Positions 1-8,749 of a stretch of 42,999 bases of DNA are shown here, piece after piece; position 1 is the first letter of the stretch, and every line of letters starts with the position of its first letter. The stretch is from Candidatus Alectryocaccomicrobium excrementavium. GTDB lineage: Bacteria; Bacillota; Clostridia; Christensenellales; Aristaeellaceae. Location: positions 1-42,999 of the forward strand of contig DVJN01000191.1 in NCBI GenBank assembly GCA_018716755.1, in the 5' to 3' direction. The notes under the pieces were generated by a model that ran no database searches, had not been told where the DNA came from, and was given only the letters and a program-made list of their open reading frames with translations. Position numbers and translations under genes: made by a program.

Positions 1-1
1 C

Positions 2-1117
2 CGGGCCGGGGATCTCTCCTCTGGCAAAGACAAAGCGCGCGATGGCGGCGAAACCGTTGCCCTCATCGCATCGGCAGAAAAAGCGACAGTCAACGCCGAT
101 ACCCGGGTGTATCAACATCCCAGCGAGGACAGCGAAAGCATGCGGATTTCTGCGGGCGCCGCCGTGGCGGTCGTGGAATATGGTTCCGGCCCGTATTCCG
201 GCTGGGCGCGCATTCAAAATCCCCAAAATGGGATGATTGCGTATATCCGGGCCGAATCCCTTTCCTCCGGCGATGCCGAAACGCGCGATGGCGGCGAAAG
301 CTTCACCGCCTACGTGGTCATCGATTCGCTTCCCTTGTACGCGTCCGCTTCCACCGCGTCCGATATCAAGCGCTCCCTCCGCCATGGGCGCTCTGTCACG
401 GTGCTGGAAACCCGCGCCGGTTGGGCAAAGGTTTCCTATGGATCGACCACGGGTTTTGCGCAAATCGAAGGCATGTCCAAAACCCCGCCCGCCGACCCCA
501 TCGACGCATATGTCCTAGAGGAAGCCTATGTGTACGAAAGCGATTCCTCTCAATCCGGCCGCTACGCCACCGCGCCAGCCGGTGCGGAGGTTACGGTTTA
601 TGCCATCCATGGGGATTGGTGCAAGGTGGCGCACAATGGCACGGTTGGCTACATGCAAAAGGCGCAGCTCACGCCCGATAAGGACGCGGTCCACGCCGGC
701 GGTAGCGTCGCACTGGCGGACTGGTTTGCCAGCGACATTCAGTCGGCCTTCTCCACCGGGTCGCAGGCCGTGATCACCGATGTGGACTCTGGCATTTCCT
801 GGCGGGTGAAACGCCGGGGCGGCAGCAACCACGCGGATGTGGAACCGCTGACCGCCGCCGATACCGCCGCCATGTGGAAAGCATGCGCGGATTCCGACGG
901 GGACTGGACGTATATCCGCCATGCCGTATGGGTGACCATCGATGGCCAGCGCTATGCCGCTTCGATCTATTCCGAGCCGCACGGCGAGAGCGCGATCGAC
1001 GGCAACGGCTATCCCGGCCATTTGTGCGTCCATTTCCTGAACTCGCGCACCCATGGCACCGACCGGGTGGATGAGGATCACCAGAAGATGATTCTCAAAG
1101 CCTATCAGGCGGGTTAA
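2..1117 (+). CDS. SH3-repeat (SH3b-like) protein, 5' end outside window
   Basis: Frame 2 is open from the left edge to the TAA at 1117. Three SH3b-like repeats (e.g. GRSVTVLETRAGWAKVSYGSTTGFAQ; GAEVTVYAIHGDWCKVAHNGTVGYMQ) precede a distinct C-terminal domain. Confidence 0.75.
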   Translation, partial: RAGDLSSGKDKARDGGETVALIASAEKATVNADTRVYQHPSEDSESMRISAGAAVAVVEYGSGPYSGWARIQNPQNGMIAYIRAESLSSGDAETRDGGESFTAYVVIDSLPLYASASTASDIKRSLRHGRSVTVLETRAGWAKVSYGSTTGFAQIEGMSKTPPADPIDAYVLEEAYVYESDSSQSGRYATAPAGAEVTVYAIHGDWCKVAHNGTVGYMQKAQLTPDKDAVHAGGSVALADWFASDIQSAFSTGSQAVITDVDSGISWRVKRRGGSNHADVEPLTAADTAAMWKACADSDGDWTYIRHAVWVTIDGQRYAASIYSEPHGESAIDGNGYPGHLCVHFLNSRTHGTDRVDEDHQKMILKAYQAG

Positions 1118-1158
1118 GCCATGCGCAGTTTAACTTGAAGAAAGGCAGTTGCTCGAAA

Positions 1159-3393
1159 ATGAAGAAACGACTCTCCCTGCTCCTCATCCTGTGCCTGCTC
1201 GCCATGGGCGCGCCAGCGCTGGCCGCGCCGGGCGACGCCATTTTACTGCAAAGCGGCGAGGGCGGCTTTTTGTCGGCAAGCTCCTTTGCGCTCATCGGCG
1301 ATACGCTCTATGCGCTCTCCAGCGCGTCGCTGTTTACGGTTCCGGCCGCAGGGGGCGATTCGATGGAATATGCCATCGACACCGCAGCGCTCACGACGCA
1401 GGAAAATGGCCGCTTCATCCCTGCCAGCATCTTCGCCGCGGGCGATGCGCCGCTGGTGTACGGCTATGAATGCGTGGGCGACGAGGAGGACTATTGCAAC
1501 TTTGCGCTGTATCGCGTGGAACTGGCGGACGGCGCCGCGCGCCTCACGCTGCAGATTGCCCTTTCCGCCGAGAATATGGTGGAATACATGGGGATTTTTG
1601 CCAGGCCGCGCCAGTTGTACGCGCCGTTCGTGCTGGATGGCAAAATAATCGCGCGCAGCTACGATGCCGGCTCCAGCATCGCCATCGTCGACCTTGCCAG
1701 CGGCGAACTGACGCTGATCGAGGGATTGCTCCCGCTCTTCCAGTGGCTGATCCCCTACCGGGACGGCGCGGCACTGGCCATTGCATACGACGATTTGGCG
1801 GGCACGGCCGCCATCCACAAGGTGGATCTGCGCCAGGCGGCCGCCGAGCCATTGTGCGAATTTGCGGTTGCGAGCGAGCCGGGCCATTTCTGCTATGACG
1901 AAAGCACCGGCGCGCTCTTCTTCGCCATGGACGGCGAGCTTTACCGAATGGAAGGTATGCAGCCGGAATCTCTGCTGCCCGTCGCCGCGCTGCCGCTGAC
2001 GGGGGAAATGAATGCGCTGCCCGTCCTCACGCAGGATGGATTCCTGATCGCCGGGGACAGCATGACGATCCTGCGCCGCAACACCGATCCCAGCCAGCGC
2101 GCGGACGCGCCGCTGAACATCCAGCAGAATTACCATGCTGCGGTAGAAAGCGCTTTCAAGTCCTTTGCCGAATCGCACCCGGAAATCGAGCTCAACCTGG
2201 TGGAGAGCCATGAGGACATCATTCAGGCCATGCTCACCCAATCGAGCACCATGGACGTGTTCGCGCTTTGCACAGCGGACGCGGTTTACAGCGCGCTGTT
2301 TGAGCGCGGCTACATGGCGGAACTGACGGACAGCGCGGCCATTGCGCAGATGGTGCAGGCCATGTACCCGGCGATTCAAAATGCGGTTTGCAAAGAGGGC
2401 GAAGTGTATGCTCTGCCGGTGGAAATGCACACGGGTCGAGGGCTGATTTCGTATAACGCGGAACTGTGGGCAAGCCTTGGGTATGCGCCGGAGGAATTTC
2501 CGCAAACCTGGCCCGCTTTCCTCCGCCTGCTCGCCCAGCTCGGCAGCGCGGTGGAGGCCGGAAAAATGGACGCGCTCGCGCCGTACTATTCCATCGATGA
2601 ATTTCGCGAGGAGCTGTTCCGCGCCATGCTGGACGCTTACATGCTGTACATCAGCCAGCCCGGGCGGGAATTCCAGCTGGATACCCCGCTGTTCCGCGAA
2701 ATGGCGGAAGCCTTCGAGGCCATCGACTTCGCCGCGCTCGGATTCCCGGAAACGGTAGACTTGGAAAGCGCCGCCGCGCCCGAGAACGTGCTGATCGAAC
2801 TGTTCACCAATTTCACCGCCGGCATAAATTCGTCCAGCGCATATCGAATTGCACCACTGGCCATGCAGGAGGGCGAAACGCCGCTCATTGCCGTGCAGCT
2901 CTACGCGGTTTTTGTGAATCCGTATAGCGCAAACCGCGATCTGGCCATCTCGTTCCTGGAAGAGGTGGCGGCGCAGCAGGATCCCCTGTTCCTGGCGCAC
3001 ACCACGCCCACCAAAAATGACCCCGTGCCAAATGAAAGCTATTCGGATGTTCTCGCCGTTTACGACGCGGAAATCGCATCGCTCGAGGAACGCCTGGACA
3101 GCGCTGAAGACGAGACGCAAAAGGCCGCGCTCCAGGCGGAAATCGAGCTCAGCGAACAATACCGCGCCGAATTCGAAGCGAACAACCGCTATCTGGCGGA
3201 CGAAGCGAGCATCGCCGCTTACCGCGAACTGGCGGAATTCCTCGCCGTAACGCCTTTCTGGGGGCTGGACGAAGAGACTTCCATCGAATACGACACCGCC
3301 ATCCGGGAATATTTGAGCGGCCTGACCGGCATCGATGAGTTCATTGCCCGCATCGATCAAAAGCTTAAAATGATTGTACTGGAAGGGCAATAG
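1159..3393 (+). CDS. Secreted protein: N-terminal propeller-like region plus C-terminal extracellular solute-binding (ABC sugar type) domain
   Basis: Signal peptide MKKRLSLLLILCLLAMGAPALAA. C-terminal half has SBP-like features (FKSFAESHPEIELNLV...YALPVEMHTGRGLISYNAELWASLGY). ATG at 1159 is preferred over the upstream start at 1135. Confidence 0.7.
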   Translation: MKKRLSLLLILCLLAMGAPALAAPGDAILLQSGEGGFLSASSFALIGDTLYALSSASLFTVPAAGGDSMEYAIDTAALTTQENGRFIPASIFAAGDAPLVYGYECVGDEEDYCNFALYRVELADGAARLTLQIALSAENMVEYMGIFARPRQLYAPFVLDGKIIARSYDAGSSIAIVDLASGELTLIEGLLPLFQWLIPYRDGAALAIAYDDLAGTAAIHKVDLRQAAAEPLCEFAVASEPGHFCYDESTGALFFAMDGELYRMEGMQPESLLPVAALPLTGEMNALPVLTQDGFLIAGDSMTILRRNTDPSQRADAPLNIQQNYHAAVESAFKSFAESHPEIELNLVESHEDIIQAMLTQSSTMDVFALCTADAVYSALFERGYMAELTDSAAIAQMVQAMYPAIQNAVCKEGEVYALPVEMHTGRGLISYNAELWASLGYAPEEFPQTWPAFLRLLAQLGSAVEAGKMDALAPYYSIDEFREELFRAMLDAYMLYISQPGREFQLDTPLFREMAEAFEAIDFAALGFPETVDLESAAAPENVLIELFTNFTAGINSSSAYRIAPLAMQEGETPLIAVQLYAVFVNPYSANRDLAISFLEEVAAQQDPLFLAHTTPTKNDPVPNESYSDVLAVYDAEIASLEERLDSAEDETQKAALQAEIELSEQYRAEFEANNRYLADEASIAAYRELAEFLAVTPFWGLDEETSIEYDTAIREYLSGLTGIDEFIARIDQKLKMIVLEGQ

Positions 3394-3414
3394 GCAAATT
3401 TTATCGGAGCAAAG

Positions 3415-3445
3415 TGGGCGGAGGAGCCATTCCTCCGCCCATTTT
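3415..3445. terminator. Bidirectional intrinsic terminator between convergent genes
   Basis: TGGGCGGAGGA-gccat-TCCTCCGCCCA followed by TTTT on +; lies between the convergent SBP gene and kdgK. Confidence 0.75.
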
Positions 3446-3452
3446 GGCGCAA

Positions 3453-4475
3453 TTAGCGCTGCACGCGGCCGCTGGCGTTGCCGCCAGCCAGGGCGAGCAC
3501 TTCGTCCACGCTCACGTGGTTGAAATCCAGCTCGATGGACTGCTTCAGGCACGAAGCGGCCACGGCGAATTCGATGCACTCCTGCGGGCCGAAATCCTTC
3601 AGGCTCGCATAGATCAAGCCGCCGCCAAAGCTATCGCCCCCGCCCACGCGATCGACGATGTGAATGCGGTACTGCCGGGAGAAATACGCCTGCCCGTTTT
3701 CATACAGCATGCCCGCCCAATCGTTCTCGCTGGCGGAAATGCTGCCGCGCAGCGTGATTGCCACGCGCTTTGCGCCAAACCGCTCCGCAAGCTGGCGCGC
3801 AACGGAAACGTATCCTTCGCGGTGGATTACGCCCGCGTTCACATCCGTGCCTTCCGCGCGGATGCCGAACACGTCCGCTGCGTCCTCCTCGTTTGCAATG
3901 ATCACATCCACATAGGGCATGAGCTGCGCCATAACCTCGCCCGCGCGCTCGCGCGACCAAAGCTTTTTGCGGTAATTGAGATCGCAACTCACCCGGATGC
4001 CGCGCGCGCGGGCCATCTTGAGCGCGTCCAGGCAAATTTCTGGCAGCTCGCCGCCCAGCGCGGGCGTGATGCCCGTGAAATGGAACCAGTCCGCGCCCTG
4101 CAAAATCCGGCTCCAATCAAAATCTTCCCGCCTGGCCAGGGCAATGGACGAACCAGCCCGGTCGTAAATCACCTTGGAGCCGCGCTGCGAAGCGCCCTTT
4201 TCGCAAAAGTAAATGCCCATGCGCGGTCCGCCGCGCACAATATCCCCGGTGTCCACGCCAAACCGGCGCAGCTCGTTCACCGCGCACTGGCCAATCTCGT
4301 GCGCGGGCACTTTGGTGACATAGCTGGCGGGGATCCCATAATTGGCCAGCGATACCGCCACATTCGCCTCGCCGCCTGCGTAGCTGGCCTCGAAAGCGCT
4401 GGCTTGCACAAACCGCTTATACCCTTCCGGATTGAGCCGCATCATAATTTCCCCAAAACACACCACTTTACCCAT
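3453..4475 (-). CDS. kdgK: Sugar kinase, PfkB family, 2-dehydro-3-deoxygluconokinase-like
   Basis: MGKVVCFGEIMMRLNP...GGEANVAVSLANYG...VGGGDSFGGGLIYA; RBS GGAGGG upstream of the ATG at 4475. Confidence 0.8.
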   Translation of the reverse strand: MGKVVCFGEIMMRLNPEGYKRFVQASAFEASYAGGEANVAVSLANYGIPASYVTKVPAHEIGQCAVNELRRFGVDTGDIVRGGPRMGIYFCEKGASQRGSKVIYDRAGSSIALARREDFDWSRILQGADWFHFTGITPALGGELPEICLDALKMARARGIRVSCDLNYRKKLWSRERAGEVMAQLMPYVDVIIANEEDAADVFGIRAEGTDVNAGVIHREGYVSVARQLAERFGAKRVAITLRGSISASENDWAGMLYENGQAYFSRQYRIHIVDRVGGGDSFGGGLIYASLKDFGPQECIEFAVAASCLKQSIELDFNHVSVDEVLALAGGNASGRVQR

Positions 4476-4506
4476 ACAAATTCCCTCCTTTTTTTGGCCT
4501 ACCCTC

Positions 4507-4535
4507 TTGCCGGGCGCGCAAAAATCTTCTATAAT
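4507..4535 (+). promoter_or_regulatory. Sigma70-type promoter for isomerase gene
   Basis: TTGCCG (4507-4512)-N17-TATAAT (4530-4535). Confidence 0.65.
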
Positions 4536-4584
4536 AATAGCACAGGGAGAAAACTTTTTCAATATGGAAGGAACGGGATTTACG

Positions 4585-6066
4585 ATGATGAATTTGCCGG
4601 AAATCAAGCTGGGCATTGTCGCCGTGAGCCGCGACTGCTTCCCCATCGAGCTGAGCCAGCGCCGCCGCCGGGCAGTGGTTGCCGCGTATCGCGCGCTGGG
4701 CCAGGAAATCACCGAAATCGAAACGACCATTGAGAACGAAAATGATACCATGAAGGCGCTCGCTGAACTGCACAGCGCAAATGTGAACGCGCTCGTCGTG
4801 TTCCTGGGGAATTTTGGCCCGGAAGGCCCGGAAACCCTGCTGGCGGAAAAATTTGGCGGCCCCGTGATGTTCGTCGCGGCTGCGGAGGAAAACATCCCTG
4901 TGCTTTCCAGCGACCGGGGCGACGCCTACTGCGGCATGCTCAACGCAAGCTATAACCTCAAACTGCGCGGCGTGAACGCCTACATTCCCGAATACCCGGT
5001 GGGGGACGCGCAGGCCGTGGCCAAGATGGTTGCGGAATTCGTGCCCATCGCGCGGGCGTATATTGGCGTGAAGAACCTCAAAATCATCACCTTCGGCCCG
5101 CGGCCTTATGATTTTCTGGCCTGCAACGCGCCCATCGCGCCGCTGTTTACCCTGGGCGTGAACGTACAGGAAAATTCCGAGCTGGATCTGCTCGCCGCCT
5201 ACAAGGCGCACGCGAACGATCCGCGCATCCCCGGCGTGATCGCCAACATGGAAAAAGAACTGGGCGATGGCAACAAGATGCCCGGCATCCTGCCGCGCCT
5301 GGCGCAATACGAAATCACTCTGCTGGATTGGATCGAGGCCAACCGCGGCGCAGCGAAATACGTGGCCATGGCAAACAAGTGCTGGCCCGCTTTCCAAACG
5401 GAATTCGGCTTTGTGCCCTGCTATGTGAACAGCCGCCTCACCGCGCGCGGCATCCCGGTGGCCTGCGAAGTGGATATCTACGGCGCGCTCAGCGAATACA
5501 TTGGCACCTGCATAACCGGTGAGAGCGTCACCCTGCTCGACATCAACAACACGGTTCCCGCAGATATGTATGCGGCGAGCATCGCGGGCAAATTCCCCTA
5601 CCGGCACGATGAAACCTTCATGGGATTCCACTGCGGCAACACCCCCATCTGCCGCCTGACGAAGGGCACCATGAAATACCAGCTGATCATGAACCGCGGC
5701 CTGGAAAATGGTGGCGAGCCGGACATCACCCGCGGCACGCTGGAGGGCGACATTGTGCCCGGCGGCATCACCTTCTTCCGCCTGCAGGGCAACAAGGACA
5801 GCGTGCTCACCTCCTATGTGGCGCAGGGCGAAGTGCTGCCCGTGGATACACAGTCCTTTGGCGGCATTGGCGTGTTCGCCATCCCGGAAATGAACCGCTT
5901 CTATCGCCACGTGCTCATCGCGGGCGGCTATCCGCACCACGGCGCAGTGGCCTTTGGACATGTGGGCAAGGCCATCTTCTCCACGCTCAAGCTGCTGGGC
6001 GTAAACACCGTCAGCTTCAATCAGCCCAAGGGAATGCTCTATCCCACGGAAAACCCGTTCGCGTAA
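4585..6066 (+). CDS. L-fucose/L-arabinose isomerase family protein
   Basis: Overall resemblance to the Fuc/Ara isomerase family (LGIVAVSRDCFP...; CEVDIYGALSEYIGTCITGESVTLLDINN); GGAAGGAA RBS before ATG 4585. Confidence 0.7.
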   Translation: MMNLPEIKLGIVAVSRDCFPIELSQRRRRAVVAAYRALGQEITEIETTIENENDTMKALAELHSANVNALVVFLGNFGPEGPETLLAEKFGGPVMFVAAAEENIPVLSSDRGDAYCGMLNASYNLKLRGVNAYIPEYPVGDAQAVAKMVAEFVPIARAYIGVKNLKIITFGPRPYDFLACNAPIAPLFTLGVNVQENSELDLLAAYKAHANDPRIPGVIANMEKELGDGNKMPGILPRLAQYEITLLDWIEANRGAAKYVAMANKCWPAFQTEFGFVPCYVNSRLTARGIPVACEVDIYGALSEYIGTCITGESVTLLDINNTVPADMYAASIAGKFPYRHDETFMGFHCGNTPICRLTKGTMKYQLIMNRGLENGGEPDITRGTLEGDIVPGGITFFRLQGNKDSVLTSYVAQGEVLPVDTQSFGGIGVFAIPEMNRFYRHVLIAGGYPHHGAVAFGHVGKAIFSTLKLLGVNTVSFNQPKGMLYPTENPFA

Positions 6067-6090
6067 GCGTGTATTTTCATCCGATCATGT

Positions 6091-6125
6091 CCCGGCGCGC
6101 CTTTTGCCAGGAAAGGCGCGCCGGG
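6091..6125. terminator. Long perfect hairpin downstream of isomerase gene (probable terminator)
   Basis: CCCGGCGCGCCTTT-tgccagg-AAAGGCGCGCCGGG, 14-bp perfect arms; U-tract is weak. Confidence 0.45.
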
Positions 6126-6352
6126 CGGATAAATTTTGGCCTTTGCAGCCGCCGCTGTTGGGCTGTTCCCTTTCCAGAATTGCCTATACGCCATCGAAAC
6201 TCCGAAACAGACGTATCCACATCCTATTTGTAATATAGAATTCCAGCGCAACACAATATCTCATCCAAGCTTTGCCGCTTTTGCGCAAAAATCAAGGGCC
6301 TTAACCCACCCGCGCCACAATTTGGGCGCGGATTGCACGCCCCCACGGCCTA

Positions 6353-7495
6353 TTAATCCCCTTCCGGGCAGCGCCAGTCGAAGGCGGGCGCAGGCGCATC
6401 GAAGGGCACATTCATGAATTTGCCGCTCAGCGGCGTGCCCTGGATGCGGTTTAGCATCAAGTTTTGCAGCATGCTGAAATCCTCCATGGTCTGCGCATGA
6501 TAGCCATCGCGCCAATACCAAAGAAGGTTCTCTTCCGCGCCCAGGAAGCGATAGACCTCGCGCGCGGCGATGTTGCTCTGATATGCGCCCAGCGGATTGG
6601 CCCAAATGTCGCTCTTGGCCTCGGAATCGAAGAGCACGCGCGGCGCGACCAGCGCCTTCAGTTCGTGCTCATCGAACGGCAACTGCGCTACGCGGCCGGC
6701 ATAAGCGGGCAAATCCGGCCCCATCCAATCCGGAAACGCGCGCACAATATCGTCCAACTCCTCGCTGCGCGCCTCGTCCCCATCCTCAGTGATCGCGCGC
6801 ATGGCGATGCGGTAGCAGCTGCCGCCAGCGCACGGCGCCTCGGGATTGACGATGGTGGCGCGCTCATCCAGCGCGCCCGCGACCAACGCGGTTTTGCCCC
6901 CGCGCGAAAGGCCTGTGAAGGCAATGCACTTTTCATCCATCAGGCCCAGCTGCAATAGCGCGTCCACACAGCGGCTATAGCCCCAGGCCCACGCGCCGAT
7001 GGCGCGGAACGTATGCGCCGGATAGGCGCGATATATCCGGCTGTTGCGCGGCAGGCCACGCATATCCGGCACGATTTCGCAGCGATTGAACTTGGCGACG
7101 AGAATCCCCTGCTGCGTGAACAGGTTGCTAACCGCCAAATCGTTCATGATGGGATAGCACTGGTCGCCATCCACCAGCGCGGGGCATGGCTGATCCGTAT
7201 TGGGACGATGCACCGTCATCGTGAAGCTAAAGGGACAGGCACGCGTGCCCGTGTGGATGCGGAAGGTTTCGATATGGCCGGGGCCGGAACGATTGAGCGG
7301 CTCCACTTCCAAAAATTCCGGCTGCGGGGGCATGGTGCCATATTGCAGTTCCACCGCCGTGGCGATCAATTCCTGCCTGCGGCGCCGCCAGTCCTCGTGC
7401 GTGCGCACCGGCGTGCCATCCCGGAACACAAATGGATTGGGTAGCTTTCCCAGTTCGCGATATTCCGTCACTTGCAATTTTGTGAGCTCCGCCAC
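6353..7495 (-). CDS. Alpha/beta hydrolase, CE15 glucuronoyl esterase-like / acetyl xylan esterase-like
   Basis: GLSRGGKTALVAGALDERATIVNPEAPCAGGSCYR and GYHAQTMED resemble CE15 nucleophile and His regions. GTG start at 7495 with AGGAGG RBS. Confidence 0.6.
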   Translation of the reverse strand: MAELTKLQVTEYRELGKLPNPFVFRDGTPVRTHEDWRRRRQELIATAVELQYGTMPPQPEFLEVEPLNRSGPGHIETFRIHTGTRACPFSFTMTVHRPNTDQPCPALVDGDQCYPIMNDLAVSNLFTQQGILVAKFNRCEIVPDMRGLPRNSRIYRAYPAHTFRAIGAWAWGYSRCVDALLQLGLMDEKCIAFTGLSRGGKTALVAGALDERATIVNPEAPCAGGSCYRIAMRAITEDGDEARSEELDDIVRAFPDWMGPDLPAYAGRVAQLPFDEHELKALVAPRVLFDSEAKSDIWANPLGAYQSNIAAREVYRFLGAEENLLWYWRDGYHAQTMEDFSMLQNLMLNRIQGTPLSGKFMNVPFDAPAPAFDWRCPEGD

Positions 7496-7515
7496 TTCAT
7501 TTCCTCCTCTCGACG

Positions 7516-7986
7516 CTAAAGATACCGTGCTTTTATGCCGTGGTACGCATCCTTGCAAAAAAACTCATACACGCTGCAGGCTTTGTCTGCCAGCATCACG
7601 AGCCAGCCTTCCCGATAGCGGGGCGGCACTGGTGTGAGCGGAAACATATGCTTGCGGATGATGTCGCGCTCCACCTCCGAAAGATCGAACACCCGCCGCG
7701 CATTTTCCAGCGCTACGCCGGGATGGAAAAACGCGTGCTTTTTGCGCAATGGATCGCGCACATGCCAATCATATAGAAAATAATCGTGCAACAGCGCGCC
7801 GCGCGAGAGCGCCTCTTCCCGCACACACAGATGCAAGGCCCGCGCCATCGCAAAGCTCACATGCGCCACCGCCACGCAGTGCAGCAGGCATGATGTGTTG
7901 CCATGCTGCACAAACTGCTCCATGCGCCGCACCTCTGGCCGGGCGGCAAACGAACGAATATAGGCTTCCTGTCGTGCGCGCTCCAT
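7516..7986 (-). CDS. HD-domain phosphohydrolase
   Basis: HCVAVAHVSFAMAR...GALLHDYFLYDW; ATG at 7986 with GGAGGA RBS. Confidence 0.75.
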   Translation of the reverse strand: MERARQEAYIRSFAARPEVRRMEQFVQHGNTSCLLHCVAVAHVSFAMARALHLCVREEALSRGALLHDYFLYDWHVRDPLRKKHAFFHPGVALENARRVFDLSEVERDIIRKHMFPLTPVPPRYREGWLVMLADKACSVYEFFCKDAYHGIKARYL

Positions 7987-8018
7987 ATGGTTCCTCCATT
8001 TCCTGTTAAAACGCCTAC

Positions 8019-8047
8019 AGTATACCACATTCTTCTCCTTGCGGCAA
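8019..8047 (-). promoter_or_regulatory. Sigma70-type promoter for HD-domain gene
   Basis: On minus: TTGCCG (8047-8042)-N17-TATACT (8024-8019). Confidence 0.65.
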
Positions 8048-8068
8048 GCAAAATGCGCCGTTTTGCGA

Positions 8069-8097
8069 TTGACAATTTTCCAGCATTTTGGTATAGT
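8069..8097 (+). promoter_or_regulatory. Sigma70-type promoter for ECF S-component gene
   Basis: TTGACA (8069-8074)-N17-TATAGT (8092-8097). Confidence 0.7.
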
Positions 8098-8104
8098 ATT
8101 GCCC

Positions 8105-8190
8105 GGCGGCTGAAGCCGCCACGCCAGACATTTGCCACGAAGGCTCCCGCGCATGAAGCGCGGACACTGGGCATCTTTTTGTCTGGAGGG
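8105..8190 (+). ncRNA. Candidate structured 5' leader (cis-regulatory RNA, class not identified)
   Basis: GGCGGC-TGAA-GCCGCC hairpin, then outer stem CCAGAC (8124-8129)/GTCTGG (8181-8186) enclosing GCC/GGC and CCGCGC-atgaa-GCGCGG; outer stem overlaps the SD region TCTGGAGGG. Confidence 0.5.
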
Positions 8191-8196
8191 ATTTTT

Positions 8197-8724
8197 ATGC
8201 ATCGCAATTCCATCCGCCGCCTCACGCTTACCGCCATGTTCATCGCCCTGGGCTATCTGCTGCCATTCTTGACGGGCCAGATTCCCCAGGTTGGCTCCAT
8301 GCTCAGTCCCATGCACATTCCCGCGCTGCTGTGTGGCTTTGTGTGCGGATGGCAATACGGGCTGGTGGCCGGAGCGATTATGCCGCTTTTGCGCAGTGTC
8401 ACGCTGGGTATGCCGCCCATGTTCCCGACCGCCGTGGCCATGGCCTTCGAACTGGCGGCTTATGGCTGTGCAGCGGGGCTTTTGTACCGCGCGTTTCCCA
8501 GGCGCATTGCCTTTGTGTATATTGCGCTGGTGCTATCCATGCTGGTCGGGCGCGCCGTATGGGGCCTGGTAACCGCCGTTTTGATGATGGCCACGGGCTC
8601 CTCCTTCACCACGCAGGCCTTTCTGGCGGGCGCTTTCGTCAATGCCTGGCCGGGTATTCTCCTGCACATTCTGGTCATCCCGCCCATTGTCGTGGGATTG
8701 CGCCGCGCAAAGCTGATGGACTGA
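8197..8724 (+). CDS. ECF transporter S component (substrate unknown)
   Basis: Small polytopic protein LTLTAMFIALGYLLPFLTG...MLSPMHIPALLCGFVCGWQYGLVAGAIMPLLRS, typical of ECF S components; RBS GGAGGG. Confidence 0.8.
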   Translation: MHRNSIRRLTLTAMFIALGYLLPFLTGQIPQVGSMLSPMHIPALLCGFVCGWQYGLVAGAIMPLLRSVTLGMPPMFPTAVAMAFELAAYGCAAGLLYRAFPRRIAFVYIALVLSMLVGRAVWGLVTAVLMMATGSSFTTQAFLAGAFVNAWPGILLHILVIPPIVVGLRRAKLMD

Positions 8725-8749
8725 TAAAAGCAATGGAGCAACGATTCGC

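Noticed and set aside
1243-3579. 778-aa minus-strand ORF
   Set aside because: Antisense to the SBP fusion gene, with R/H/G/A-rich shadow composition and no recognisable domain; typical of GC-rich shadow ORFs.
3414-4733. 439-aa plus-strand ORF
   Set aside because: Shadow of kdgK; the opposite strand encodes a clear PfkB kinase.
4468-5961. 497-aa minus-strand ORF
   Set aside because: Antisense to the Fuc/Ara isomerase gene; His/Gly/Arg-rich shadow ORF.
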